From assembly GCA_002438305.1 (NCBI GenBank), contig DJUI01000011.1:3033-17675 (forward strand): a stretch of 14,643 nt of DNA, written 5' to 3'. Below, piece by piece: positions 8,781 to 14,643 of the stretch. Numbering within the stretch: the first letter of the stretch is position 1; each line of letters starts with the position of its first letter. The translations under genes were made by a program, and so were the position numbers. A model generated the notes under the pieces. The model did no database searches. It was not told the DNA's origin and was given only the letters and a program-made list of their open reading frames with translations. This stretch comes from Staphylococcaceae bacterium UBA6286. Its GTDB lineage: Bacteria; Bacillota; Bacilli; Staphylococcales; Staphylococcaceae.

Positions 8781-8812
8781 TTAACTCTAAAAACAAAAGT
8801 TTTTAGAGTTAA
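8781..8812 (-). terminator. Perfect 14-bp inverted repeat after jag, possible terminator
   Basis: TTAACTCTAAAAAC (8781-8794) and its exact complement (8799-8812) flank a 4-nt loop. It begins 10 nt after the jag stop. The stem has only three G/C pairs, and the following minus-strand sequence (TCTCTTTATT) is a weak U tract. It may be a terminator for rnpA-jag, an RNA-stability hairpin or a protein site. Confidence 0.45.
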
Positions 8813-8822
8813 TTCATTAATG

Positions 8823-9566
8823 TTATCTAGCTTTTATCACTAAATATCTGTTAGGTTCTCGTCCTTCAGAATGAGTTTCAATATCTTTCATACCAGCCAG
8901 CACTTGATGCATAATTTTGCGTTCATAGTTCGGCATTGGATCAAATCTGACAGTACTGCCCGTCGCTCTTGCTTTGCCGGCCATATTCAGCGCCAATGTC
9001 TGCAGTGTTTCTTTTCTTTTAGCACGATAATTCTCGATATCGAGCGTAACGATAACAAAACTTTTTTGAGTATGCTGGAAATAAGTCTGAGCAAGCACTT
9101 GCAATGCATTCAATGTTTGTCCTCGTTTACCGATAATTCTAGCAGCGTCTTGTGAAAATAACTCAATGGTAATTTCGTTACCTTTAATATGACACGTACT
9201 ATCGACTGTAATACCCATCGATTGAATAATCGCCTCTACATAAGCTGCTGTCTTCTCTGCATTGTCCGGCAGTCTGCGCCGTGCATCTGATAATACCGGT
9301 ACTTCGTCAGCAGCCAGCTGTTCAGCTTCCGGCTCAACAAAAGGTTCTTTCGCAGTGATTAATTCATCTAATGAGGTCAGCTTTTTGAGCACTGGATCAA
9401 TAACGATTAAGTTGACTTCTGCATTCTGCTGTCCAAATCCGAACAATCCTTTTTTCCCTTGATTGATCACTTCAATTTTCACTTGGTTTTCTGTGATAAT
9501 CATATCACTTAACCCTAACTGAACCGCTTCTTCTACTGTTCTGCCTGTGAAAGTCTTCTGCAGCAC
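8823..9566 (-). CDS. jag: RNA-binding protein Jag/KhpB (SpoIIIJ-associated)
   Basis: About 247 residues. The domain order is Jag-N (first ~52 residues, with KKGLFGFG), an acidic linker, a type II KH domain with its GxxG loop in IIGKRGQTLNALQ, and a C-terminal R3H domain with RKIMH followed by EGREPNRYLVIKAR. This is the architecture of Jag/KhpB, which partners KhpA in RNA binding and affects cell elongation and envelope genes in Firmicutes. Two in-frame GTG codons compete as start. I prefer 9566 because AAGGGGG at 9575-9581 is 8 nt away; from GTG 9572 it would be only 2 nt. It lies 15 nt after rnpA. The yidC/spoIIIJ gene that usually precedes jag is not present here. Confidence 0.93.
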   Translation of the reverse strand: MLQKTFTGRTVEEAVQLGLSDMIITENQVKIEVINQGKKGLFGFGQQNAEVNLIVIDPVLKKLTSLDELITAKEPFVEPEAEQLAADEVPVLSDARRRLPDNAEKTAAYVEAIIQSMGITVDSTCHIKGNEITIELFSQDAARIIGKRGQTLNALQVLAQTYFQHTQKSFVIVTLDIENYRAKRKETLQTLALNMAGKARATGSTVRFDPMPNYERKIMHQVLAGMKDIETHSEGREPNRYLVIKAR

Positions 9567-9574
9567 AAGCACAG

Positions 9575-9581
9575 CCCCCTT
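9575..9581 (-). promoter_or_regulatory. Ribosome binding site deciding the jag start
   Basis: Minus-strand AAGGGGG, 8 nt from GTG 9566 and 2 nt from GTG 9572. It sits directly after the rnpA stop codon. Confidence 0.6.
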
Positions 9582-9938
9582 CTATTTAATACGTTTATTG
9601 AATCCTTTAGCAATTTTCATCACGTGTTCAAGACTGCTGTTAATTTCATCTACAGACATGTCGTTGGCTGGTTTTCTTGCAATCACGATAAAATCTGCTG
9701 GAATGATATCTTCCTTATGTTTTGTGAAACTTTCTCGGATTGACCGTTTAATGCGATTTCTTACGACGGCATTTCCCAACTTTTTAGACACTGATATTCC
9801 CAGCCTGAAATGATCCTGCGTGTGGGAATCATAACGATAGACGATAAACTGACGATTCGCGACTGACTTGCCGTGCTTATAAATCATCTGAAAGTCTTCG
9901 TTTTTCTTAATTCGATATTTCTTTTCCACTGTCTCCAC
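9582..9938 (-). CDS. rnpA: Ribonuclease P protein component RnpA
   Basis: A 118-residue basic protein of the expected length. KKYRIKKNEDFQMIY opens the conserved fold, GISVSKKLGNAV follows, and the RNR signature is RNRIKRSIRE at about 60-69. It is the protein subunit of RNase P; it binds the pre-tRNA 5' leader and assists the catalytic RNA in 5' maturation of tRNA. The start is GTG at 9938 with GGAAGTGA just upstream; a second GTG three codons later (VEKKYR) is possible, but its GGAG would be only 3 nt away. It is separated from rpmH by a terminator and has its own promoter, and it leads into jag after 15 nt. Confidence 0.96.
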   Translation of the reverse strand: METVEKKYRIKKNEDFQMIYKHGKSVANRQFIVYRYDSHTQDHFRLGISVSKKLGNAVVRNRIKRSIRESFTKHKEDIIPADFIVIARKPANDMSVDEINSSLEHVMKIAKGFNKRIK

Positions 9939-9964
9939 TCACTTCCAGGCCCGCATTTTATACA

Positions 9965-9993
9965 ATTATACTAGATGAGACCCCCGTTTTAAA
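9965..9993 (-). promoter_or_regulatory. Promoter of rnpA-jag
   Basis: Minus strand: TTTAAA (9988-9993), 17-bp spacer, perfect TATAAT (9965-9970). It lies between the rpmH terminator and rnpA, leaving a leader of about 20 nt. Confidence 0.6.
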
Positions 9994-9995
9994 CC

Positions 9996-10022
9996 AAAAA
10001 AAAGACCACTGCGAGAGTGATC
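9996..10022 (-). terminator. Intrinsic terminator of rpmH
   Basis: Minus strand: GATCACT (10016-10022) pairs with AGTGGTC (10004-10010) with one G-U wobble around the loop CTCGC, followed by eight Ts (9996-10003). The stem begins right after the rpmH stop codon. Confidence 0.88.
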
Positions 10023-10160
10023 TTAAGCTGATAATACTTTTCTGCCTTTACGACGACGACGTGCAAGAACTTTACGTCCGTTTTTAGTGCTCATACGTGC
10101 ACGGAAACCGTGAACTTTACTATGTTTACGTTTATTTGGTTGATAAGTACGTTTTACCAC
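10023..10160 (-). CDS. rpmH: 50S ribosomal protein L34
   Basis: A 45-residue, very basic protein: it opens [19 protein letters not shown] and ends [12 protein letters not shown], the full-length L34 sequence pattern, nearly the staphylococcal form as I remember it. It is a component of the large ribosomal subunit. The start is GTG at 10160, fixed by a perfect AGGAGG at 10169-10174, 8 nt upstream. The short length and GTG start make it easy to miss. It is the first gene to the left of oriC, with its own strong promoter and a terminator immediately after its stop, so it is mostly monocistronic. Confidence 0.98.
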   Translation of the reverse strand: MVKRTYQPNKRKHSKVHGFRARMSTKNGRKVLARRRRKGRKVLSA

Positions 10161-10228
10161 TTAGGACACCTCCTATTAAATTGATTCATCTATGTTTCAC
10201 TTTTTATGTGATTGACAATAACTACTGA

Positions 10229-10257
10229 AGTATAACAAATTACATTCCACCTTGCAA
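10229..10257 (-). promoter_or_regulatory. Promoter of rpmH
   Basis: Minus strand: TTGCAA (10252-10257), 17-bp spacer, TATACT (10229-10234) with a TGn extension in TGTTATACT. Leader of about 60 nt to rpmH. It lies next to the DnaA box cluster. Confidence 0.65.
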
Positions 10258-10286
10258 CTACTAAAAAGATGGAAGCATCAAAAAAG

Positions 10287-10599
10287 TTATACACTTATCC
10301 ACATCTTAATTTCACTGAATTGTGGATAATTAAAAATGAATGTCTGAACTATTCACAGTCATCTCACGGGTAACCCACAAATCCACAAGTTGGTATAAAG
10401 AGTGCTGTGACTTTTGATAACTTTGTGGATAACTATATAAATTGATTGATATTATTGCATTTATTTGATAATATTTTGTTATATTTCGTGTGAAAAACTA
10501 TGCACTTGTATTTATTTATCCACACAATGTGAATAAATTGTGGATAAATATTCACACCCTGTGCTTAAAATTATACACAATGTATGATGCTGTGTATAA
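10287..10599. other. oriC: oriC, upstream DnaA box cluster
   Basis: The rpmH-dnaA gap (10161-10634) has no gene. Exact TTATCCACA boxes: 10295-10303 (+), 10321-10329 (-), 10424-10432 (-), 10516-10524 (+), 10539-10547 (-). TTATTCACA or TTATACACA boxes: 10528-10536 (-), 10571-10579 (+), 10591-10599 (-). Boxes with one mismatch: 10287-10295 (+), 10349-10357 (+), 10548-10556 (+). Between 10441 and 10490 the DNA is very AT-rich. This is the classic Firmicute origin arm upstream of dnaA, binding the initiator DnaA for origin assembly and autoregulation. Confidence 0.93.
10414..10441 (+). promoter_or_regulatory. Candidate dnaA promoter with DnaA box in the spacer
   Basis: TTGATA (10414-10419), 16-bp spacer, TATAAA (10436-10441). 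A perfect DnaA box (10424-10432) fills the spacer, which would let DnaA repress its own gene. The leader would be about 190 nt and contain six further boxes. Other weak promoter pairings exist in this AT-rich DNA. Confidence 0.42.
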
Positions 10600-10623
10600 C
10601 TTCCGAAAAAATTTTAATGAGAA

Positions 10624-10628
10624 AGAGG
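10624..10628 (+). promoter_or_regulatory. Ribosome binding site deciding the dnaA start
   Basis: AGAGG, 6 nt before ATG 10635. The upstream in-frame ATGs near 10584 have no such sequence and lie among DnaA boxes. Confidence 0.6.
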
Positions 10629-10634
10629 CACAAT

Positions 10635-11966
10635 ATGAGTGGAATTGATTCTATCTGGAAGAAGGTACTTGAAAATCTCGAAAAAAAATTATCTACACCG
10701 AGTTATGAAACATGGTTCAACCATACATCTATCACTTCAATGAACAATAATCTTGTAGTCATCGAGGCACCGACTGCCTTTCATGCAAGCTGGCTGAACA
10801 AAAACTATATGACGATTATTCAAGATACGATAGAAGAAACAATCGGCGAGAAACTTGAAGTGAAAATTATATCCGGAGAAGATGCAGTAGTCGAAAATAT
10901 CAAACCAGAGCCTGTTGCCAAAAACCGTGAGCAGGAAATACTCCCTAATCAACTGAACATTGATAATACGTTCGATACATTTGTCATCGGCAGTGGAAAC
11001 CGCTTCAGTCATGCAGCGTCACTTGCTGTTGCAGAAGCGCCTGCCAAAGCATATAATCCACTCTTTATCTATGGTGGTGTTGGTCTTGGTAAGACTCATT
11101 TAATGCATGCAATCGGCCATTATGTCATGGAACACAAAGAGAATGCCAAAGTCGTCTATACATCAAGTGAAAAATTCACAAATGAATTCATCAACTCCAT
11201 CAAAGATAATAAAACTGAAGAATTCAGATCAAAATACCGTAATGTTGATGTACTGCTGATTGATGACATTCAGTTTCTGGCGGGCAAAGAGTCGACGCAG
11301 GAAGAATTTTTCCATACTTTCAATGAACTGCATCAAAACAATAAACAAATTGTCATCTCCAGTGACCGTGCACCAAAAGAAATTCCAACGCTTGAAGACC
11401 GCCTGCGCTCACGCTTTGAATGGGGACTTATTACGGACGTGACCCCGCCTGATCTGGAGACAAGAATCGCCATATTACGCAAAAAATCAGAAGAAGAAAA
11501 TATTGAAATTCCAAATGAAGCGATGCTCTATATTGCCAGTCAAATTCAATCAAACATTAGAGAACTTGAAGGTGCTTTGACGCGTGTCAGTGCATACTCT
11601 AAGCTCGTGCAGCGTGAATTGACACCGGATCTTGTAGCAGAAGCATTGAAAGATATCATCTCAACAAGCAAACCGAAGAAAATCAGCATTCAAGACATAC
11701 AGACAATTGTCGGTTCTTTTTATAATGTCAGAATGGAAGACTTTACAGCTAAAAAACGCACAAAATCCATCGCTTTTCCTAGACAGATTGCGATGTATCT
11801 TGCACGTGAGCTGACGGACTATTCATTGCCAAAAATCGGTGAAGAATTCGGTGGCCGGGACCATACAACAGTGATCCATGCACACGAGAAAATCAAAAAT
11901 CAGCTTGAGCATGATGCGACCCTTGAAAAAGAGATAGCTAATCTTGAAAAAGAGATTACCGGCTAA
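10635..11966 (+). CDS. dnaA: Chromosomal replication initiator protein DnaA
   Basis: A 443-residue DnaA, close to B. subtilis (446). Domain I (about 1-80, with [15 protein letters not shown]) mediates self-interaction. A short variable linker follows. The AAA+ domain has Walker [10 protein letters not shown] (147-155), Walker B LLIDDIQ (207-213) and an arginine-finger region near RLRSRFEWG (256-264). Domain IV carries the DNA-binding signature GGRDHTTV (406-413). DnaA binds DnaA boxes, and in its ATP form it oligomerises on single-stranded DnaA-trios to open oriC. The frame is open from 10584, but the extra 17 residues ([17 protein letters not shown]) come from oriC sequence and are not family-like, so I start at 10635. 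It is flanked by both halves of the origin and followed by dnaN. Confidence 0.98.
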   Translation: MSGIDSIWKKVLENLEKKLSTPSYETWFNHTSITSMNNNLVVIEAPTAFHASWLNKNYMTIIQDTIEETIGEKLEVKIISGEDAVVENIKPEPVAKNREQEILPNQLNIDNTFDTFVIGSGNRFSHAASLAVAEAPAKAYNPLFIYGGVGLGKTHLMHAIGHYVMEHKENAKVVYTSSEKFTNEFINSIKDNKTEEFRSKYRNVDVLLIDDIQFLAGKESTQEEFFHTFNELHQNNKQIVISSDRAPKEIPTLEDRLRSRFEWGLITDVTPPDLETRIAILRKKSEEENIEIPNEAMLYIASQIQSNIRELEGALTRVSAYSKLVQRELTPDLVAEALKDIISTSKPKKISIQDIQTIVGSFYNVRMEDFTAKKRTKSIAFPRQIAMYLARELTDYSLPKIGEEFGGRDHTTVIHAHEKIKNQLEHDATLEKEIANLEKEITG

Positions 11967-11968
11967 CC

Positions 11969-12068
11969 TGTGGATAATAGGGATGAACATGTTTTAGTTA
12001 CAAACAACTTATACACATGTGGATATCTTGACTGCTACGCGCTCATGGCGGTTATCCACCTATTCACA
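11969..12068. other. oriC: oriC, DnaA boxes between dnaA and dnaN
   Basis: A perfect box lies 2 nt after the dnaA stop (11969-11977, -), TTATACACA at 12009-12017 (+), and three one-mismatch boxes at 12018-12026 (-), 12052-12060 (+) and 12060-12068 (+). The last two are in tandem, pointing toward the unwinding element. This is the second arm of a bipartite origin. Confidence 0.88.
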
Positions 12069-12072
12069 GTCC

Positions 12073-12122
12073 CTATTACTATTACTACGATTTTAAAAGA
12101 TATAATATAATATATATATAAC
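12073..12122. other. DnaA-trio array and DNA unwinding element of oriC
   Basis: CTA-TTA-CTA-TTA-CTA at 12073-12087 forms five DnaA-trio triplets. They start 4 nt (GTCC) after the tandem DnaA boxes. From 12091 to 12120 the DNA is almost pure A/T (TTTTAAAAG, then TATAATATAATATATATATA). Box, GC spacer, trios and AT stretch is the layout of the basal unwinding system defined in B. subtilis. TATAAT hexamers at 12101-12106 and 12106-12111 could also act as -10 elements for dnaN, but no good -35 is visible. Confidence 0.8.
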
Positions 12123-12145
12123 GACGATAAGGAGTTTTTCCTATT

Positions 12146-13279
12146 ATGAAATTTACCATTCAAAGAGATTATTTCATCACACAGCTAAATGACACATTAA
12201 AAGCCATTTCACCACGAACAACATTACCTATTCTGACAGGTATCAAAATTGATGCCTCTGATAACAAGCTGTTATTGACAGGTTCTGATTCAGAAGTATC
12301 GATTGAGATCACTATTCCAGCAGAAATCAATCATGAAGAAGTCGTCTCAATCGAAGACAAAGGATCTATCGTACTACCCGGCCGTTTCTTTGTAGATATC
12401 ATAAAAAAATTACCTTCTACAACGGTGACCATTGAAACAAACAGTCAGTTCCAGGCAAAGATTACATCAGGACAGTCTGAATTTAATGTATCTGGTCTCG
12501 ATCCTGAGCAATATCCATTACTTCCTCAAGTGTCTGAAGAAGATTCAATGACATTGCCTATTAAAGTATTGAAAAATATTATTAGACAGACTAATTTTGC
12601 TGTGTCCACCTCAGAAACACGCCCAGTGTTAACTGGTGTTAACTGGCTGATTAAAGATGGAGAACTCGTCTGTACTGCAACAGATTCACATAGATTGGCG
12701 CTGCGCCGCCTGAAACTCGAAAATGCAACTGTGGACAATATCAATGCCATCATTCCAGGTAAAGCATTAAGTGAACTTAACAAGATCATCAGCGATGACG
12801 ATGAAACTATCGATATTTTCTTTGCATCTAATCAAGTGCTGTTCAAAGTCGGTCACGTGAACTTTATCTCAAGACTGCTTGAAGGAAATTATCCTGATAC
12901 ATCACGCCTGTTCCCAGAAAGCTATGAAACATCACTGGCAATTAACAACGGAGACTTCTTCCATGCGATTGACCGTGCCTCATTGTTAGCACGTGAAGGA
13001 GGTAATAATGTCATTAAACTGTCAGCTGACCAGAATCACGTCGAACTGTCATCGACTTCTCCTGAAATTGGTACTGTCAAAGAAGGCGTAGGCACTTCAG
13101 CTTTTGAAGGCCAGGGATTGAAGATTTCATTCAACTCTAAGTATATGATGGATGCGTTAAAAGCTATTGATAATGACGAGGTCACAGTTGAATTCTTTGG
13201 TACGATGAGACCTTTTATCTTAAAACCGAAAGATGATGAAAATGTCGTTCAACTGATCCTACCGATCAGAACTTATTAA
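12146..13279 (+). CDS. dnaN: DNA polymerase III sliding clamp, beta subunit
   Basis: A 377-residue beta clamp, full length for Firmicutes. It opens MKFTIQRDYFITQLNDTLKAI and contains SPRTTLPILTGIKI near residues 22-35, the usual first domain. GVNWLIKDGELVCTATDSHRLALR is the typical second-domain motif, and the C-terminus ends VQLILPIRTY, forming the partner-binding pocket. Two subunits form a ring that tethers polymerase III to DNA and recruits repair and regulatory proteins. The RBS AAGGAG at 12129-12134 is 11 nt before the ATG. Expression may come from dnaA read-through or from a promoter in the AT-rich origin DNA. A strong terminator follows immediately, so it ends the dnaA-dnaN unit. A 10-bp tandem repeat (GTGTTAACTG twice, 12626-12645) lies inside and does not disturb the frame. 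Confidence 0.98.
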   Translation: MKFTIQRDYFITQLNDTLKAISPRTTLPILTGIKIDASDNKLLLTGSDSEVSIEITIPAEINHEEVVSIEDKGSIVLPGRFFVDIIKKLPSTTVTIETNSQFQAKITSGQSEFNVSGLDPEQYPLLPQVSEEDSMTLPIKVLKNIIRQTNFAVSTSETRPVLTGVNWLIKDGELVCTATDSHRLALRRLKLENATVDNINAIIPGKALSELNKIISDDDETIDIFFASNQVLFKVGHVNFISRLLEGNYPDTSRLFPESYETSLAINNGDFFHAIDRASLLAREGGNNVIKLSADQNHVELSSTSPEIGTVKEGVGTSAFEGQGLKISFNSKYMMDALKAIDNDEVTVEFFGTMRPFILKPKDDENVVQLILPIRTY

Positions 13280-13291
13280 TCACAATTATTA

Positions 13292-13327
13292 ACAGGACGT
13301 ATGACTACAAGTCATGCGTCCTGTTTT
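13292..13327 (+). terminator. Intrinsic terminator after dnaN
   Basis: ACAGGACGTATGACT (13292-13306) pairs with AGTCATGCGTCCTGT (13310-13324), a 15-bp stem with one T-G pair and loop ACA, followed by TTTT. It begins 12 nt past the dnaN stop and separates it from the ABC transporter genes. Confidence 0.88.
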
Positions 13328-13330
13328 GGT

Positions 13331-13359
13331 TTGTAAAATATTTATAGCATTGTTAATAT
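13331..13359 (+). promoter_or_regulatory. Candidate promoter of the ABC transporter genes
   Basis: TTGTAA (13331-13336), 17-bp spacer, TAATAT (13354-13359) with a TGn extension. It sits between the dnaN terminator and the ATPase gene, leaving a short leader that starts near 13366. Confidence 0.5.
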
Positions 13360-13367
13360 TGAGTAGA

Positions 13368-13375
13368 AAAGGAGG
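13368..13375 (+). promoter_or_regulatory. Ribosome binding site deciding the ABC ATPase start
   Basis: AAAGGAGG ends 7 nt before ATG 13383. It excludes the longer frame from 13314, whose first codons lie in the dnaN terminator. Confidence 0.85.
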
Positions 13376-13382
13376 ACTCTCA

Positions 13383-14279
13383 ATGCTGAATCTAAATAAT
13401 GTAACAAAGCAATTTGGAACATTTACTGCAGTCGATCGATTAAACATCCAAGTCCCTGAACATGAAATGCTGGGATTTCTCGGGGGAAATGGCGCAGGAA
13501 AAACAACGACTTTTCGCATGATACTCGGACTTCTTGAGAAAACTGAAGGTACTATCACTTACAACGGACGACCTATAGATTACACAGTGACCGATGACAT
13601 CGGTTACCTTCCAGAAGAACGAGGATTAAATCCTAAGCTCAAAGTATATGAGCAGATTAATTATCTCGGACAGCTGAAAGGGATGACACGTCAGCAAGTT
13701 ACCCAGGAGTTAAAATACTGGCTCGATCGTTTTGAAGTACCAGAAAATGTTAACAAGAAAATAGAGTCCTTATCTAAGGGAAATCAGCAGAAAATCCAGC
13801 TGATTGGTGCCATCATCCATCGCCCGAAGCTGCTTATACTGGATGAACCATTCAGTGGTCTGGATCCAGTGAACGTTGAGCTCTTAAAAACAGCCGTCAA
13901 AGAAATGAATGATAACGGTGCTACAATTGTCTTCAGTTCACATCGTATGGAACATGTTGAAGAGATGTGTGACCGTGTGTGCATATTGGACAAAGGGAAA
14001 ACAGTCGTCTCAGGTAATATCAAACAGGTGAAGCAGGATTTCGGTAGAAAAGAAATTATTATCTCAGGCGATCATGATTTTAATCACCTGCGTCATATTC
14101 CAGGTGTTATTAACTTCAAACAGCATCGTAACGATGTTCGTCTGACAGTTGATGACCAGTCAGTTGCACCTCATGTGTTTGAAGCGGTCAAACAGCTCGG
14201 CTACGTCTCTAAATTTGAAGTAGCAGAACCGTCATTGAACGATATCTTCCTTGCAAAGGTGGGACGTCATCATGAATAA
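13383..14279 (+). CDS. ABC transporter ATP-binding protein, YhaQ/NatA-like
   Basis: A 298-residue ABC ATPase, the length of B. subtilis YhaQ. Walker A GGNGAGKTT is at 34-42, the signature LSKGNQQK at 130-137, Walker B LLILDEP at 150-156, the D-loop SGLDP at 158-162 and the switch histidine in SSH at 187. The Q-loop position reads YLPEERGL, with Glu where Gln is usual, a form I associate with the NatA/YhaQ group. A C-terminal extension (about 215-298) follows the nucleotide-binding domain. Relatives pair with NatB/YhaP permeases and are linked to sodium efflux or lipophilic drug export; the substrate here is unknown. The frame overlaps the permease gene by 8 nt, so the two are translationally coupled. 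Position directly after dnaN is unusual. Confidence 0.9.
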   Translation: MLNLNNVTKQFGTFTAVDRLNIQVPEHEMLGFLGGNGAGKTTTFRMILGLLEKTEGTITYNGRPIDYTVTDDIGYLPEERGLNPKLKVYEQINYLGQLKGMTRQQVTQELKYWLDRFEVPENVNKKIESLSKGNQQKIQLIGAIIHRPKLLILDEPFSGLDPVNVELLKTAVKEMNDNGATIVFSSHRMEHVEEMCDRVCILDKGKTVVSGNIKQVKQDFGRKEIIISGDHDFNHLRHIPGVINFKQHRNDVRLTVDDQSVAPHVFEAVKQLGYVSKFEVAEPSLNDIFLAKVGRHHE

Positions 14280-14643
14280 ATTTTTTCCAACATTCTGGCT
14301 GACTTACTTCAAAAAAGTATCCAGCCGTTCATTTATCTATACAACATTGCTGCTGATGCTTGTTTTAATTGGACTCAGCAATATGGATAGAATCATTGAT
14401 TTCTTTGATAACAGTGAAGATGAGATGACAGCTGTCTCAAGCAGCAGTGAGTCACTTCAGGATAATTTTATCACTGCCTATCAGCAGACTGACAAAGAGC
14501 TGAATCTCAAAAAAATGTCGCTGTCAAAAGGGAAACAAGGCGTTAAAGATGAAGATTACGAACGTCTCATCCACTTGACGGAATCCGGCGACCAAATACA
14601 AGCAGAAGTCTATACGAAAAATGATGCCGGGGAATCAGAACTA
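14272..14643 (+). CDS. ABC transporter permease, YhaP/NatB-like, N-terminal part
   Basis: The first 124 codons of a membrane protein that runs off the window. It opens MNKFFPTFWLTYFKKV, followed by one hydrophobic segment (IYTTLLLMLVLIGL, about 23-36). A polar stretch rich in Asp, Ser, Glu and Lys then looks extracytoplasmic. One early transmembrane helix followed by a large external domain is the NatB/YhaP (ABC-2 type) arrangement. Remaining membrane helices would lie beyond the edge. AAGGTGGG at 14256-14263 is 8 nt before the ATG, and the start lies within the end of the ATPase gene. Assignment rests mainly on the coupled ATPase and the topology, so the precise subfamily is an inference. 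Confidence 0.8.
   Translation, partial: MNKFFPTFWLTYFKKVSSRSFIYTTLLLMLVLIGLSNMDRIIDFFDNSEDEMTAVSSSSESLQDNFITAYQQTDKELNLKKMSLSKGKQGVKDEDYERLIHLTESGDQIQAEVYTKNDAGESEL

Noticed and set aside
10441..10490. AT-rich tract upstream of dnaA as the main unwinding site
   Set aside because: It is AT-rich but has no adjacent trio run; the dnaA-dnaN gap has the full unwinding layout, so I prefer that site.
10584..10634. Upstream extension of the dnaA frame
   Set aside because: It lacks a Shine-Dalgarno sequence, encodes non-family residues and is built of DnaA box DNA; the AGAGG-supported ATG at 10635 fits the family length.
12626..12645. Tandem GTGTTAACTG repeat in dnaN
   Set aside because: Only two 10-bp units within conserved coding sequence; the repeat is out of codon phase and has no visible effect.
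12836..12870. CACGTG-containing sequence in dnaN (GGTCACGTGAACTT)
   Set aside because: Only the core and a few flanking bases match parS; the left arm is wrong at three positions.
13314..13382. Upstream extension of the ABC ATPase frame, which looks slightly like a hydrophobic leader
   Set aside because: It begins inside the dnaN terminator stem and is excluded by AAAGGAGG placed 7 nt before ATG 13383.

Overview
This window is the chromosomal replication origin region of a low-to-moderate GC Gram-positive coccus, most likely a member of the Staphylococcaceae. The 45-residue L34 (starting [19 protein letters not shown]), the Noc N-terminus (MKKPFSKLFGL), RnpA and DnaA all read as staphylococcal-type proteins. 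A ParA (Soj) gene sits beside parB. As I recall, the genus Staphylococcus lacks ParA, so a relative such as Macrococcus fits better. The genus is an inference; the family is more secure.

Layout. Left of the origin every gene is on the minus strand, and right of it every gene is on the plus strand, so all genes point away from oriC with replication. Read outward to the left from oriC, the order is rpmH (L34), a terminator, rnpA with its own promoter, jag (khpB), a hairpin, mnmE, mnmG, rsmG, noc, a terminator, then parA, parB, an mscS-family channel, a DUF951 small protein and ychF (cut by the window edge). To the right come dnaA, dnaN, a terminator, an ABC ATPase of YhaQ/NatA type and the start of its permease (cut by the window edge).

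Origin. oriC is bipartite. Upstream of dnaA (10287-10599) is a dense field of DnaA boxes. The dnaA-dnaN gap (11967-12145) holds more boxes, followed by a short GC spacer, a run of five DnaA-trio triplets and an AT-only stretch. This is the layout of the Bacillus-type basal unwinding system. A parS-like 16-mer (14/16) lies inside parB itself.

How the genes work together. DnaA opens the origin and DnaN clamps the polymerase. ParA, ParB and Noc couple origin segregation and division-site selection to the origin. MnmE and MnmG modify the tRNA wobble uridine, RsmG methylates 16S rRNA, RnpA is the RNase P protein, Jag is an RNA-binding cell-envelope regulator and YchF is a ribosome-associated ATPase. 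The least expected element is the ABC exporter directly after dnaN, where yaaA/recF/gyrB would be expected.

I found no mobile element, tRNA, rRNA or CRISPR array, and no convincing wholly new system. The useful observations are regulatory sites, corrected starts and departures from the usual gene order.
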